From: Cladorhizidae sp. MBARI D1340-BT2
Lineage: Eukaryota > Porifera > Demospongiae > Poecilosclerida > Cladorhizidae
Length of the DNA stretch: 64,000 nucleotides
Assembly: GCA_028752905.1 (NCBI GenBank)
Contig: JAQNBH010000014.1
Span: 18,273,250-18,337,249 of the forward strand
Reading direction: 5' to 3'
Shown here: positions 40,572-52,895 of the stretch, piece after piece
How positions within the stretch are numbered: position 1 is the stretch's first letter
How the letters are laid out: each line of letters opens with the position of its first letter
Position numbers and translations under genes: made by a program
Notes under the pieces: generated by a model
The model's database searches: none
The model's input: only the letters and a program-made list of their open reading frames with translations
Told to the model about the DNA's origin: nothing

Positions 40572-41325
40572 TGTCCGGCCCACCACTCCGGCTCAACATT
40601 GACCCACACGCTGTCCCTAAACCCTGCCACACCCCCATTGCCATCCCCATCCACTGGCAGGAGGAAGTGAAGGCTGGACTGGACCGCGACGTCCGCCTAG
40701 GAGTTCTGGAACAAGTCCCCCTGTGGACCCGGACACTTGGTGCCATCGGATGGTCATTTGCACTAAAAAGAACGGGTCCCTCAGCAGGACAATTGATTTC
40801 CAGCAATTGAACCGCCATGCCACACGCGCAACTCATCACACCCAATCACCCTTCCATCAAGCCAGAGCTGTCCCGACCCGATCGAAGAAGACTATTTTCG
40901 ATGCATGGAACGGGTACCATTCCATTGCCCTCGCGGAGCCCGACCGTCACTACACCACGTTTATAACCCCGTGGGGTCGATATAGATACTGCTCCGCCTC
41001 CCAGGGATACATTGCCTCTGGTGATGCGTACACAGCCAGGTACGACAGCCTGGTCGCGGAGATACCAAATAAAACCAAGTGCATAGACGATGCCCTCCTG
41101 TGGTCGGAGTCCATAGAGGACGCCTTCCACCAGGCAACGGAGTGGCTAGATGTCTGCGCCAGGAATGGTATCATGCTGAACCCAGATAAGATCCGGTTCA
41201 CACAGGACAAGGTGGAATTTGCCGGGTTCCTCATAACAACGGACGAAGTCAAGCCCTGCAGCAGGTACATCCGAGCAATCACTGACTTCCCGACACCCAT
41301 GGGGATAATGGACATTCGCGCCTGA
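40560..41325 (+). pseudogene. Reverse transcriptase region
   Basis: RT begins in one frame (HTPIAIPIHWQEEVKAGLD, 40620-40690) and continues in another from about 40720 (WCHRMVICTKKNGS, RTIDFQQLNRH, FDAWNGYHSIAL, TPWGRYRY). The catalytic box reads C-I-D-D (41080-41091) instead of YxDD, which I believe is normal for this invertebrate lineage. The frame is cut by a TGA at 41323-41325, where a Trp codon would fit. Confidence 0.85.
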
Positions 41326-43434
41326 TTCGGTCTCATGAACCAGGTAGCCTTCGCATTCTCCATGACGTCGGTAATGTCCCTGTTCCGGTCCCTACTCAAA
41401 CCCTCCACCACCTTTGCATGGACCCAGGACCTCCAACTCGCTTTTGACGCGTCGAAGGAGATCACCACACGGATCCAAGAGGGCGTGAGAATTTTTGACA
41501 AGGAGCGCCCAACTTGCCTGGCGACGGACTGGAGCAAGGACGGTGTAGGGTACTGGCTATTCCAGAAGCACTGCCAGTGCCCGTCCCAGGAGATCTTCTG
41601 TTGCCAGGAGGGTTGGAAGGTCACCCTGGTCGGCTCCAGGTTCACACATGCAGCGGAGTCGAGATACGCACCGATCGAGGGAGAGGCCGTAGCGGTCGCT
41701 GATGCCCTGGACAAGGCCCGCCACTTTGTTCTCGGATGCTCCAACCTGGTCATAGCCGTTGACCACAAACCCTTGGTGAAACTGTTCGGGGACCGATCCC
41801 TTGAGGACATCCCCAACACGCGTCTCAGAAACCTTAAGGAGAAAACGCTAAGGTACCGATTCACCATGGTGCACATACCCGGAGTTCGCAACCGAACCAG
41901 CGACGCCCTGTCACGCCACCCCACCGGCATCCCCAGCCCAGCGAGAATGGCTCTGCAGGACGACAGCACGGCGCCCGACACTGCGTGCCCCCACACAGGC
42001 CTCAAGATCCCCTCCGCCCTGCTTGCGGGCATCTCGATTGCGCACTCGCCCGAGGACGACGATGTGGGCCTTTCCACGGCCATTTGCGCAGCCATCACTG
42101 CCATCCCCCTCAGCTGGGAGGCCATCCAGATCGCCACTGCAGCGGACGACAGCCTGCTGGACCTTGCCCTCACCATAGAGGAAGGGCCACCGGACAAACG
42201 GCACCTGATGTCCCCGGCAATCCGGGACTTCTTTCCCTACCGAGACTCCCTCTCAGCAGTAGATGGCGTCATAACATACGGAGACCGAATCGTCATCCCA
42301 ACCAAGCTCCGCTGCACCTGTCTGGACGCCTTACATGCCGCTCACCAAGGCACGAGCAAGATGACCGCCCGAGCGGAATCATCCATCTTCTGGCCTGGCA
42401 TATCCAAGGACATCACTGCAACACGGGTCAATTGCAGTGTCTGCAACGGCAACGCTCCATCCCAGCCGGCCATGCCCTCAGTCACACCGGAAACCCCCGC
42501 ATACACCTTCCAGCACGTATGCGGGGACTTCTTCCACCACCTCGGACTGGTATACCGGGTCCTTGTCGACAGGTACTCCAACTGGCCCATCGTCACCCCA
42601 TCCGGGGACGGTGCAGCGGGATTAACCCAAACCCTCTGTGATACCTTTGCGACGTATGGCATACCAGACACGCTCACCTCCGACGGCAGCCCAGAATTTA
42701 CGGCACACAAGACAAGATCATTCCTTACTAACTGGGGCGTACAGCATCGAACATCCTCGGCATACTACCCCCATGCTAACTACAGAGCCGAAGTAGCAGT
42801 GAAGGCCATGAAGAGGCTAATCGCAGGGAACACTGGCCCCAACGGCACCCTGTCCGACGCCTTCCACAAGGCCCTACTGATTTATCGCAACTGCCCGGAC
42901 GCAGACACCAAGATGTCCCCAGCGACATGCGTCTTTGGCCTACCAACACGTGATCTCCTCCCCGGCCTACCAGGCAGATACCTGCCCGACACAGAATGGA
43001 CAGACAAGCTCGACCTCAGGGAGAGAGCTCTCTCCAAGCGAGCTGTGGCAGGTCGCGCGAGATGGGATGAGCACACCAAGGGCCTTTCCCCCCTCAAGAA
43101 CGGTGACACCGTGCTCATCCAAAACCAGACAGGACGACACCCGACCAAATGAGACAAGTCGGGGACGGTAGTGGAAGTGTTACAATACCATCAGTACGGC
43201 GTACTGACCGACGGCTCCGGCCGCCTCACAACCCGCAACCGCCGGTTCCTGCGCCGGTACACCCCCCACCCAACCGAGGAACTACCACCAATCCCACTTG
43301 CCGACACACCCTACCCCAACAACACGCCGACCGCCACCCATCCGGAGCCAGAGCCGATCATTGACTACCCGCCAACCAACGCTCACACCGAGGCCCACAC
43401 CGTGCCAGAGCCCACCACAGCCACCACCCCGTGA
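41326..43434 (+). pseudogene. RNase H and integrase region
   Basis: The frame continues from the RT after the TGA. RNase H shows TCLATDWSKDGVGYWLF, IEGEAVAVADAL and IAVDHKPL. Integrase shows an HHCC zinc domain (ALHAAHQGTSK..NCSVCN, 42330-42450), then the DDE core: Asp in VCGDFF (about 42520), Asp in LTSDGSPEF (about 42675) and Glu in YRAEVAVKAM (about 42790). A second TGA at 43150-43152 interrupts it; after that the same frame gives VLTDGSGRLTTRNRRFLRR and a Pro/Thr-rich tail to 43434. No chromodomain recognised. The 415-codon antisense ORF over this part is a shadow. Confidence 0.9.
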
Positions 43435-43757
43435 CCTCCAACCAACCCCAATCCCTTGAGTATCACCCCGACCACCCCACACACGGGACGCTCCTATGCC
43501 TCCGTCGCCCGGACTCCACCGCCGACCCAGGCCACCCGACCTGTGACCAGTCCGCCCTCCACACCTGCCTTGAACAGGCCGGCAGCACCAAGGTCCATCA
43601 TTACTCCCAGGTCACCCCATCATCCGCCTGCTCAGAGCAGCCTGACCGCGAAGCCACCACCGCCCCGACACAGTAAACGCGGGCCGAAGCCCATTGACAG
43701 CTACGGCCACAACTGATCTACTAACTTCAGCAGCACCAGTGCCAACTTGGGGGGAGG
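43435..43757 (+). other. Internal 3' region of the LTR element
   Basis: Pro/Thr-rich open frames continue (43456-43716; TPHTGRSYASVARTPPPT), probably the end of pol after another frame change. The polypurine tract TTGGGGGGAGG follows, directly abutting the 3' LTR. Confidence 0.6.
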
Positions 43758-43952
43758 TAGTGGACATTGGTCTAGTAGATCGCTATGTATGTATTCTCTT
43801 GTATAGGTAGACCCCTTACCCATTATACGTATTCATACATGTACGCATGCGCAGACACACACTATGCTCAGTTGATGCACACATTGTCAAAGACAGGTTC
43901 TGATTCATATCCAGTGTGATCTGCGACAAAGGCGTAGTTGCGCTATCGTCTA
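43758..43952 (+). repeat. 3' LTR
   Basis: 195 bp. Differs from the 5' LTR by ATGCGCAG for ATGAGCGCAG, GATCTGCG for GATCTTTG, GTAGTTG for GTAGCTG and ATCGTCT for ATCATCT. Confidence 0.95.
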
Positions 43953-46146
43953 GAAGATCCTTCACTTTTAACTTCCCAGCATCAAGGAGTAGCACATGGA
44001 AGAACCTTGACTTTTAATCGCCCAGCATCAAGGATCAGCACATGGAAGAACCTTCACTCTTATCCGCCCAGCATCAAGGAGCAGATCATGGAAGAATCTT
44101 CACTCTTAACCACCCAGCATCATGGAGCAGAACATGGAAGAACCTTCACACTTAACCGTCCAGCATCAAAAAGCAGCACATGAAAGAACCTTCACTTTTA
44201 ACTGCCCAGAATCAAGGAGTAGCACATGGAAGGACCATCACTCTTAACCACCAAATATCAAGGAGCAGAACATGGAAGAACTTTCACTCTTAACTGCCCA
44301 GCATCAAGGAGTAGATATGGAGCAACCGTCACACTTAACTACCCAAAATCACGGTGCAGCAAATGAAAGAACATTTACTCTTAACCGCCTACAATCTAGT
44401 AGCAGCACATGGAAGAACCTTCACACTTAACCGCCCAGAATCAACAATTAGCACACGGAAGAACCTTCACAATTAACCAACCAGAATCAAGGAGTAGCAG
44501 ATGGAAGAACCTTCACATTTAACCACGCAGCATCAAGGAGCAGCACATGGAAGAACCTTTACTCTTAACTGTCCAGCATCAAGGAGTAGAACATGGAAGA
44601 ACTTTCATTCTTAACCGCCCAGCATCAAGGAGCAGAACATGAGGGAAGAACCTTCACTCTTAACTTCCCAGAATCAAGGAGCAGAACATGTGGAAGAACC
44701 ATCACTCTTAACTTCCCAGCATCAATGCGCATCAAATGAAAGAACCTTCACTCTTAACCGTCCAGCATTAAGGAACAGCACATGAACCTTCACACTTAAC
44801 CGCCCAGTATCAAGGAGCAGCACATGGAAGAACCTTCATCTTAACCAGACAGAATCAAGGAGTAGCACATGGAAGGACCATCACTCTTAACCATCTAACA
44901 TCAAGGTGCAGCACATGGAAGTTACCTTCACTCTTAACTACCCAACACAACGGAGCTGCACATGGAAGAACCTTCACACTTAACCACCCAGCACCAAGGA
45001 GCAGCACAAAAATCACCCAGCATCAAGGAACAGCACATGGAAGAACCTTCACTCTTAACCACCCAGCATCAAGGAGTAGCACAAGGAAGACCTTTCACTC
45101 TTAACCACCCAGATTCAAGTAGCAGCACATGGAGAACCTTCACTCTTAACCGCCCAGCATCAAGGAGTAGCACATGGAAGAACCTTCACACTTAACCGCC
45201 TAGCATTAATGAGCAGCACATGGAAGAGCCTTCACTCTTAACCACCCAGCATCATGGAGCAAGGACCTTTATTCTTAATCGCCCAACATCAAGGAGTAGC
45301 ACATGGAGAACCTTCACTCTTAACAGCCCAGCACATGGAAAAATCTTCACCGCCCAGCATCAAGGATTAGCACATGGAAGAACCTTCACTCGTAACCGCC
45401 AAGCATCAAGGAGTAGACATGGAAGAACCGTCACACTAACCACCCAGCATAAAGGAGCCGCAAATGGAAGAACCTTTACTCTTAACCACCCAGCATCAAC
45501 AAGTAGCACCCGGAAGAACTTTCACAATTAACCAACCAGCATCAAGGAGTAGTACATGGAAGAACCTTTACACTTAACCACCCAGCATCAAGGAGCAGAT
45601 CATGGAAGAAGCTTCACTCTTAACCACCCTGCATCAAGGAGCCACACATGGAAAAACCTTCCTCTTAACCACCCAGCATCAAGGAGGAGCACATGGAATA
45701 ACCTTGACTTTTAATCACTCAGCATCAATGAGCAGCACATGGAAGAACCTTCACTCTTAATCGCCCAGCATCAAGAAGGAGCAGATAGAAGAACCTTCAC
45801 TCTTAACCTCCCAGCATCAAGGAGCAGAACATGGAAGGACCTTCGCACGTAACCACCCAGATTAAAGGATCAGCACATGCAGAATCTTCACTCTTAACTG
45901 CCCAGCATCAAGGAATAGCACATGGAAGAACCATCAATCTTAACCACCCAACACCAATGAGCAGTACATGGAAGAACCTTCACACTTAACCACCCAGCAC
46001 CAAGGCGCAGCACAATAATTACCCAGCATCAAGGAACAGCACATGGAAGAACTTAACTGCCCAGCATCAAGGAGTTGCACATGTAAGATCCTTCACCTTT
46101 AACCACCCAACATCAAGGAGCAGCACATGGAAGAACCTTCACTCTA
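43953..46146 (+). repeat. 46-bp minisatellite, left end of duplication copy 2
   Basis: Begins with the duplicated target GAAGA and continues unit for unit like 6961-9206. ORFs inside (for example 44962-45195 and 45220-45531) are translations of the repeat. Confidence 0.93.
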
Positions 46147-46489
46147 AAGGCCAGTGTACGGCCCATTTTTTTGGAATATTTGACCTTTTTGTGTGCTTAT
46201 ATCATTTCTAAACATCTGTACAACTTGTCTTTCAAATTTGAAAACATTTGGAAGCACAAGTCTCAAGTTATGGTGACTTTTATCCAGGCCTATACTTACA
46301 TTCAACTGAAAAATTGAAGAAAGAAGTAAGTTCAGCTTCAGGTAAGTTTCACGGATCATATCTGGGTGACTGCTTACCCTAGAGAGTTGCTAAAAGTATA
46401 AAATAAAGCCCATTGCATATAGAACCATTGCATTCTAATTGAGCATAAATCTAAGTAAATTTAAGTACTATACCTGCCACGCATGCTCT

Positions 46490-46911
46490 TACCATTCATT
46501 TCCACGTGTGCAAATCCTCGTGCAGTTTGAGGGGGGATGATGGCATTTTTTAATTTTTACTTGTGGTTACAACTTTAGAGCTCCGTAGATTCTGCAAACT
46601 TCATATGGACTTGATATATAGCTCAAAAGATAGGTCTCTCTGTGTGCTCTCTTTTGATACTAAAATATGTTTCATAGGTATAACTATAGGCAAGTTACTA
46701 GACCCTAAAGTGGAGGGACCTAATAAACATGCAGCCCAAAAACCTCATCCAAAATAACTCCAGATTGCTAAGATTTGAAATTGGTACCTAGGCTATTCAA
46801 TGACCTTTTTCATTAGGCGTGAAAATGTAAGTAGGTGGTCAAGCACGCGGGTGGAAAATTGATTATGTTGAAAATCAACGCCTTCAATTTTCCACCCGCA
46901 CGCTTGACCAC
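46490..46911 (+). repeat. Inverted repeat arm and hairpin, copy 2
   Basis: Counterpart of 9540-9995, with a few small deletions (for example 14 bases lost in GGTACC..AGGCTATT). The 28-bp hairpin arms are at 46835-46862 and 46884-46911. The partner arm is at 49900-50260. Confidence 0.75.
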
Positions 46912-47046
46912 GTACTTAAATTTTAAAATTTTGTGCACCACATGCTGGTTACTGAGCTGGGCGTGTAGGCATCAGCCAACAAGAAATTGTGTACCCAATG
47001 GTGAGCAGGAGCTTAACAAGCAGTTCCTGTGTGCAGACATGCATGG

Positions 47047-47941
47047 TTAACCCTCTCACCGCTGTAAGCGCCATATGGCGTAATGGACTTTAAAAATCGC
47101 TAATAAATCGATCGCTTGGCCTATAGTCATAATTTGCATACCAGCAACTATTACTCTATATGATGTCCAAAAATCACATCCGGAAACGCCCGATTAGTTA
47201 GCGAAAAATATGTGCAACTACCGACGGTTCACGGTTTTGACGACCTAAAAATGAGTGGATGTTTAACGCTTAAAGAAGTACTTTCCCTGGTTTCTCGCGA
47301 GGATTTTGCTCTCACTGAGGATGAGTCAGAGGAAGAAGAAGGTGAAGAAATATGTGGCTACCTTGGAAATGCAAGTTCTGATCGTGCAGCAGTGCATTCT
47401 TTAGCCGCTGTAGTTGACCCTACTTTAGACCCTCAGGATTCTTCCTTTGGCTATGACCAGCTCTCTATTTATAATGAAATTGATCAGGAAGCCTTCTCAG
47501 GTTAGCTAAAGTATCTACATATTTGTATTTGCATGTTCTTTCTCTAATAGTTGAATTTCAATAACATAATAAACCATTGTATTACTGGGCTATAGAATCA
47601 TATGATCAAATTTTGTCAAAAACCCACCGCTATATATTGCTATATGCCTAAATTATTATGACTAATGTTTACTAAATGCTAACTAAATGAGTAAATATAT
47701 TATAAACATTTTTTGTTGATTAAATGTTAGATATTGATAGAGAAATTTAGCATAATGATATTCATATTTTGTGGTTGATAATGTGGTTAGCTAATGAGAT
47801 CACATTGTTTATAAACAATGGTGCTATCACATGACAAAATTACAACTGATATGAATGGATTGCTGATTTTATAATGATTTTTTTTGGTAGCTGGTATACT
47901 TTAGGAAAAATGTCCAGGAAAGTCAGCGGTGAAAGGGTTAA
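47047..47941 (+). mobile_element. Non-autonomous piggyBac-like element, copy 2
   Basis: An 887-bp body (47051-47937) between two TTAA. The ends match better than in copy 1: CCCTCTCACCGCTG against CCCTTTCACCGCTG read from outside. It shares the sub-terminal palindrome CGCCATATGGCG (about 47069-47080). Confidence 0.87.
47251..47505 (+). CDS. Acidic exon-1-like peptide of the small TTAA element
   Basis: An intact frame of 84 codons from ATG 47251 to TAG 47503-47505. It starts MSGCLTLKEVLSLVSRED and includes ESEEEEGEEICGYLGN. The motif and acidity parallel residues 1-55 of the piggyBac-derived protein at 21182 (EEGEDIYAYRGN). The end, TTCTCAGGTTAG, could be a former splice donor, which would make this a transposase first exon whose downstream exons were deleted. 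Copy 1 of the same element is frameshifted, so there is no sign of strong selection. A role as a peptide that binds transposase is possible but unsupported. Confidence 0.5.
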   Translation: MSGCLTLKEVLSLVSREDFALTEDESEEEEGEEICGYLGNASSDRAAVHSLAAVVDPTLDPQDSSFGYDQLSIYNEIDQEAFSG

Positions 47942-48109
47942 GGATCGTCCTGTGAATGCAGCATGCTAGCTAGAAGGAATGGAGAATGGTTGAAGTGTAG
48001 CTGAGCAGAGCCTGGAGAGTGTCAGATGTGGACATCCTATCTACTAGTCACCAAAAATGGAAGAAACACTGACTTTTGAGCAGGAGACATGATAACGATC
48101 AACAAATAG

Positions 48110-48466
48110 AAAACAGTAAAGTAGGTGCTTAACAAATAGAGTCTAGAACCGCAGTGAAGTAGGTGCTTAACAAATAGTGGCTAGAACCAACGGTGAAGTA
48201 GGTGCTTAACAAATAGACAGTGAAGTAGGTGCTTAACAAATAGAGGCTAGAACCAACAGTGAAGTAGGTGCTTAACAAATAGTGGCTGGAACCAACAATG
48301 AAGAATGTGCTTAACAAATAGGTTGTGAAGTAGGTGCTTAACAAATAGAGGCTAGAACCAATAGTGAAGTAGGTGCTTAACAAATAGAGGCTAGAGCCAA
48401 CAGTGAAGTAGGCGATTAACAAATAGAGGGTAGAGCCAACAGTGAAGTAGGTGTTAACAAAAAGTG
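48110..48466. repeat. 39-bp minisatellite, copy 2
   Basis: Counterpart of 11198-11580, one partial unit shorter at the left. The minus-strand 122-residue ORF is repeat translation. Confidence 0.9.
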
Positions 48467-49899
48467 GGTATATAGATACCTGGCTTACAATTGGCATTTC
48501 ACAGACTTCTAATTATACCACACCACCTTGTGCTCAGTTTAACAGCCTATAAAATAGACTAATTCTACACGGCACTAGTTCAATATGTATGATGAGGAAC
48601 CAGTGACGAGTGCTCACAAATGCATGCAGTATATAGTTGTGGGTGCAGGTGCTAGCTAAAATATTACTACTTATCTCAGAGAGAGGTAATGGCAGTGGGG
48701 TTCAATTAATTCAAAGTTGAATTAGTATACTGTCATTTGGGTATATTTAATTCAACTGGTTTAGTTAGTTTGTCACAGTTATTTTATTTATTTAAACTGG
48801 TTTTTGAAGTCCATTAATTCAAAGTTGAATTAAAATTGAATTAAGGGGGCATAGACCATATTTGTGGTCACCAATTTAATGCATTTTGAATGGTTTTGAT
48901 CTCAAAAGGTAGCTTATTCTCTGTGCTTTCCAATGATATTTATAGCTTATAGGCAAAGCAGTGTTGCCATCAACATCTGGCTGACAGCCTGACACACTGG
49001 CAATAGTACAGAGGTGTTGGTTTTTTTACAAATTTTCAGCTTCATCAAGACTTGCCATTTATGTTGCTGTCAGTCAGTTTCTGATAAAACTCCCCCCAAT
49101 CCCCCCTTTTTTCATTCAGCAGGAAAAGTGAGCCCACAGAATGAACCGTATCTCATGGAAAATTGGCTGGATTGAAAAAGTGATCATTCATTTTGAAGAG
49201 CTAAGAGAGAGCATTCAAATGATATAAAAATTATATACTATGGACAAAATATTGAGTGAGCAAAACTGTGAATAATGTCGGGAATACACATTTCTTTGAA
49301 TCATGAGGGGCAGGGATAGATCCAGGGTGGTTGTAAACCCCTCATTTTGCTCTTGATCATGACTATCATTCTTGCACTCTTTCATCAGCAACACAAGACT
49401 CACCAGAAAAACAGTGACTGAGCAGTGTTGACACAGGAGCAGGCAGGCCTGTGATAGCCAGCGCTAGGGAAGGACCAGCTACAGATACCATCTGAAGGTA
49501 AAGGGTGAAGCATAAACGGTAAAGCCGTTAATGCTACTATAGTTCCAAACTTTCAGCATCATTTGAGTCTTCAGCTTCTAGATATCTCTTCTTCTCTCAC
49601 GATTCTAACCCAGAAGATCCTTACTGACTCCATACTTTCGTCTTTCCAGAGCTTTTGTTTGCATTCTTCTTGACATGGAATTTAATAATGCTAACAAGTA
49701 AATAGCAGTATATACCAATGTGGGTGGGTGTCAAACCAGTGGACACAAAACCCGAACATAAGGTCCGGTGAAACTGAAAAAGTCCTCAAATAGAGTTTTC
49801 AAAACCCTCAATTAGAGTTTGCAACGCCCACTTCCAAGGAGGTGGGGAAAAGGAACTGCAAAAAAAGCCAATCTTATGGTCTCTATATTTAATTCAAAA
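48467..49899. other. Non-coding stretch, copy 2
   Basis: Counterpart of 11581-12959. A ~75-base segment at about 49246-49320 (AAAATATTGAGTGAGCAAAA onward) is missing from copy 1 at 12370. No ORF supported. Confidence 0.5.
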
Positions 49900-50637
49900 T
49901 TAGTTAATTTTAGTTGACTTCAATTTCGCACCCGCGTGCCTGACCAGGTAATAAATTTTTAACGCATAATGAAAAAGACCGTTGCATGCGCTAGAGCTTC
50001 CTCTAGCCACTCGTACCATTTTCAATTTTTGTGCACTTATATAGCAATCAGGAGTTATTTTGGTGGAGGTTACAGGGATTCAGGTTTTTGAGGTCCCTCC
50101 ACTTTAGGGTCTAGTAACATACCTATGAAACTTATTTTGGTATCCAAAGAGAGCACACAGAGAGATCTATCTTTTGAGCTATATATCAAGTCTATACCAT
50201 GAAGTTTGCAGAATCTACGGAGCTCTGAAGTTGTACACAAGTTTAAAAAATAAAAAAGTAAAAAATACCAACAGACCTACCTCAAACCATATTATTCCAA
50301 CAAATTTTTGAGGTTACAACTTTGGAAGTTCTGCCCACTAGATAGGTACATAGATAAATATAATAATTATTGATAAATACATAGATGCGATACAGATACA
50401 TGGATAAATACATACATACATATAAATACATACATAGATACATACACAGACAGATAGATAGAGTTATACTACATCACGTCATCTGTGGCTAATCTGATTG
50501 GTTAATAACTGTAGGTTACATAGGTGCGTAATCTACACTTTTAACCGGATGTAGTTTAGCGCGTGCGCAATGTAGTATACGCCTATACGGGTTATGCGCC
50601 AGTGTAACCTACTCGTTTGCGCTTTAGCTATTAATGT

Positions 50638-50880
50638 TCACTGTTCATGAAGCTTTAACGTCATGATAATATTCACTTGATATAATTTATATAGATGTTC
50701 TGTGCTGCAGTGTAACCTACTCGTTTGCACGTAACACTGTAAAATATCTGGGCTCATAAATCCCTGAAGTTGAAGGAGTTTTTGATTATCAGTTGAAGGA
50801 AGTTGTTCCAACTCAGCTGCGTATTTATCTAGCAGTACTTTGTCAATAGCTGGGGCGCCTTGAGTAAAAAATTCTTCCAT
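50638..50880 (-). CDS. Hypothetical 80-residue protein, copy 2
   Basis: Same as 13715-13957 with two substitutions (Lys-Leu for Lys-Pro near residue 35; Val for Ala near residue 52). Function unknown. Confidence 0.35.
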   Translation of the reverse strand: MEEFFTQGAPAIDKVLLDKYAAELEQLPSTDNQKLLQLQGFMSPDILQCYVQTSRLHCSTEHLYKLYQVNIIMTLKLHEQ

Positions 50881-51901
50881 TTCTAGTTGCTATGTAGTTT
50901 AGCGCATGCGCAATGTAAGTATAAGTAAGATAGCCTATTCAAAAGAGTCGGTTATGCGCCAGTGTGTAACCTACTCGTTTGCTGTTACATTCCTCGGCTT
51001 CGCCTCGGGGTAACCGCAAACTCGGAGGTTACATAGGCGCATAACCGACTCTTTTGTATAGGCTATCCTATACATATACATACTGTAGATAGATAGATAA
51101 TAGATAGATGCATACATACATAGGTACATGCATAGGTACATACATAGATAGATACATAGATAGATTCATACATACATAGGTACATACATAGATAGATACA
51201 TAGATAGATACATACATAGATAGATACATAGATAGATCTTTGAAGATGGATTTCAAGGTGTGTGCCAGTTTATTTCCTAAGTATTCAAGGCATGTTGAAA
51301 GTCTTTTGGAGGCAAAACCACATTTGGGAAGCTAAGCAGCTTATGAATGACCTTATTGTGGGTCAAACCACCTACTTCCTGATGCCTACTGCCCTCTGTT
51401 GCCTCTCCATACTCCTGAACAGGATTTGTGGTAATCTCCCCACTTAGTGGGTACCTTAATAATTATAATGACCTTCACTATGCTAGAAAAGGTTTTATAA
51501 TGGTGGCTGTGTCCAGGTTTTTAGTGTGGGATCTTCTCCCTTTAAAACAGTTTTGCTGAGAAGTTGGGGAACGGAAGGGATTATGGAGTAAGATGGCCAA
51601 ACTGGAGAAAGAAAGTTGAGTTTACATCAAGATCACATCGAGTTTTGAGTCAGGCCTTACTTCTGCTTCTGCCATGCTGGTATAGGGGAATATTTTTAAT
51701 ATATGTGTGTGTGTGTGTGGTGTGACCTATACGCCGACTATAGCATACATCAAATATGGTTGTCAATACCGGAATGGGGGGGGGGGGGGGGGGGGGGGGG
51801 GGAATTTCATGTGTATTTTTTCTTGGAAACCCACCTTTTATAAGCCACTAAAATTGTAAAAGTGCAAAGCTAAATTCTTTTGTGTTCTATTGCAATTGCA
51901 G

Positions 51902-52057
51902 GCTTCTGATCACAACAGGAACGGGCAATACACATCTGCCAGGATGGAACATGGCGCTTTGCTGTAGCATCTTTCGGCCATCTACTTTGTTTTGCTGGTC
52001 ATCGCAGGGGTCACCATGCTCATTCTGGCCCTGTTGGCGTATGGAGTGAGCATGAAA
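51902..52057 (+). pseudogene. Decayed CD225/dispanin-like exon, copy 2
   Basis: Same acceptor, same frame and same TAG at codon 22 as 14981-15136. The hydrophobic segment (VIAGVTMLILALLAYGV) is unchanged. Confidence 0.55.
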
Positions 52058-52895
52058 GTAAACATCGTTTTGAAGAAAACTCTTATTTGTTGTTGTTGTT
52101 TTCTCTTAGCGATATATATATGTATATATATATATAATGTTATGCATTAAGGGGGAGGGGTTTACTGGATGGTATTATTACTCCTTCACTTAAAAAAATA
52201 ATTAAATCACATCTAGCTCATATTTAGGTATTTTCCCCAAATGTCATGGGGTTGTAGAGAGATGGTTTGGAGAACATGTCTACTAAAAAGTTAATTGCCA
52301 TAAACCCCCCAAACCCCCCCCCCCCCAAATGGTGGATAATGTGCCATAACCTGTAAAAATTGGAGCACTTTTATATATATCTCTTAAGATTGTATGACGA
52401 TTGTATAAACATCAAAATACATGGAGTGCAACCCATGTATTAAGCGTTGTAGAGCTTAATTTTTTTAAGGTGATCCTAAACATAACCACTTTCCAATTAA
52501 CTGCAGTATAATTATAGCAATTATAGAGGTTGCGTAAAGTTCATTTCGGTAATAGTTTCGTTATCATTAACATTATAGGTGATATAAAAGTAAACCCCCT
52601 TCATGCACGGGTTAGGAAAATTGTACTATGTATAGGATAGCCTATACAAAAGAGTCGGTTATGCGCCTATGTAACCTCCGAGTTTGCGGTTACCCCGAGT
52701 CGAAGCCGAGGAATGTAACAGCAAACGAGTAGGTTACACGACGCATAACCGACTCTTTTGTATAGGCTATCTTACTTATACGTACTGCATTGCGCACGCG
52801 CTAAACTACAAGCGGTTAAAAGTGTTGGTTACGCGCATATGTAACCTACAGTTATTAATCAATCAGATTAGCCACAGATGACGTGATGTAGTATA

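Larger units (their letters stand above)
38332..43952 (+). mobile_element. Ty3/gypsy LTR retrotransposon, complete but decayed
   Basis: 5621 bp with a 5' LTR (38332-38528), 3' LTR (43758-43952), a polypurine tract TTGGGGGGAGG (43747-43757) and a 5-bp target duplication GAAGA (38327-38331 and 43953-43957). The two LTRs differ by about four substitutions and one 2-bp indel over 195 bp, so the insertion is recent. The internal region is clearly more GC-rich than the surrounding DNA. gag and pol order is gag, zinc knuckle, protease, RT, RNase H, integrase. Frameshifts and two in-frame TGA codons make it defective. Confidence 0.95.
50465..52895. mobile_element. Composite-like structure with inverted arms, copy 2
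   Basis: Left arm 50465-51073, right arm 52630-52895, as in copy 1 (13533-15972). It includes the 80-residue ORF (50638-50880), the GATA microsatellite (51074-51237), poly-G (51776-51802) and the decayed CD225-like exon. Confidence 0.7.

Noticed and set aside
40950..42197. 415-codon minus-strand ORF
   Set aside because: Antisense shadow of the GC-rich RT/RNase H/integrase region, which has clear domain motifs on the plus strand.
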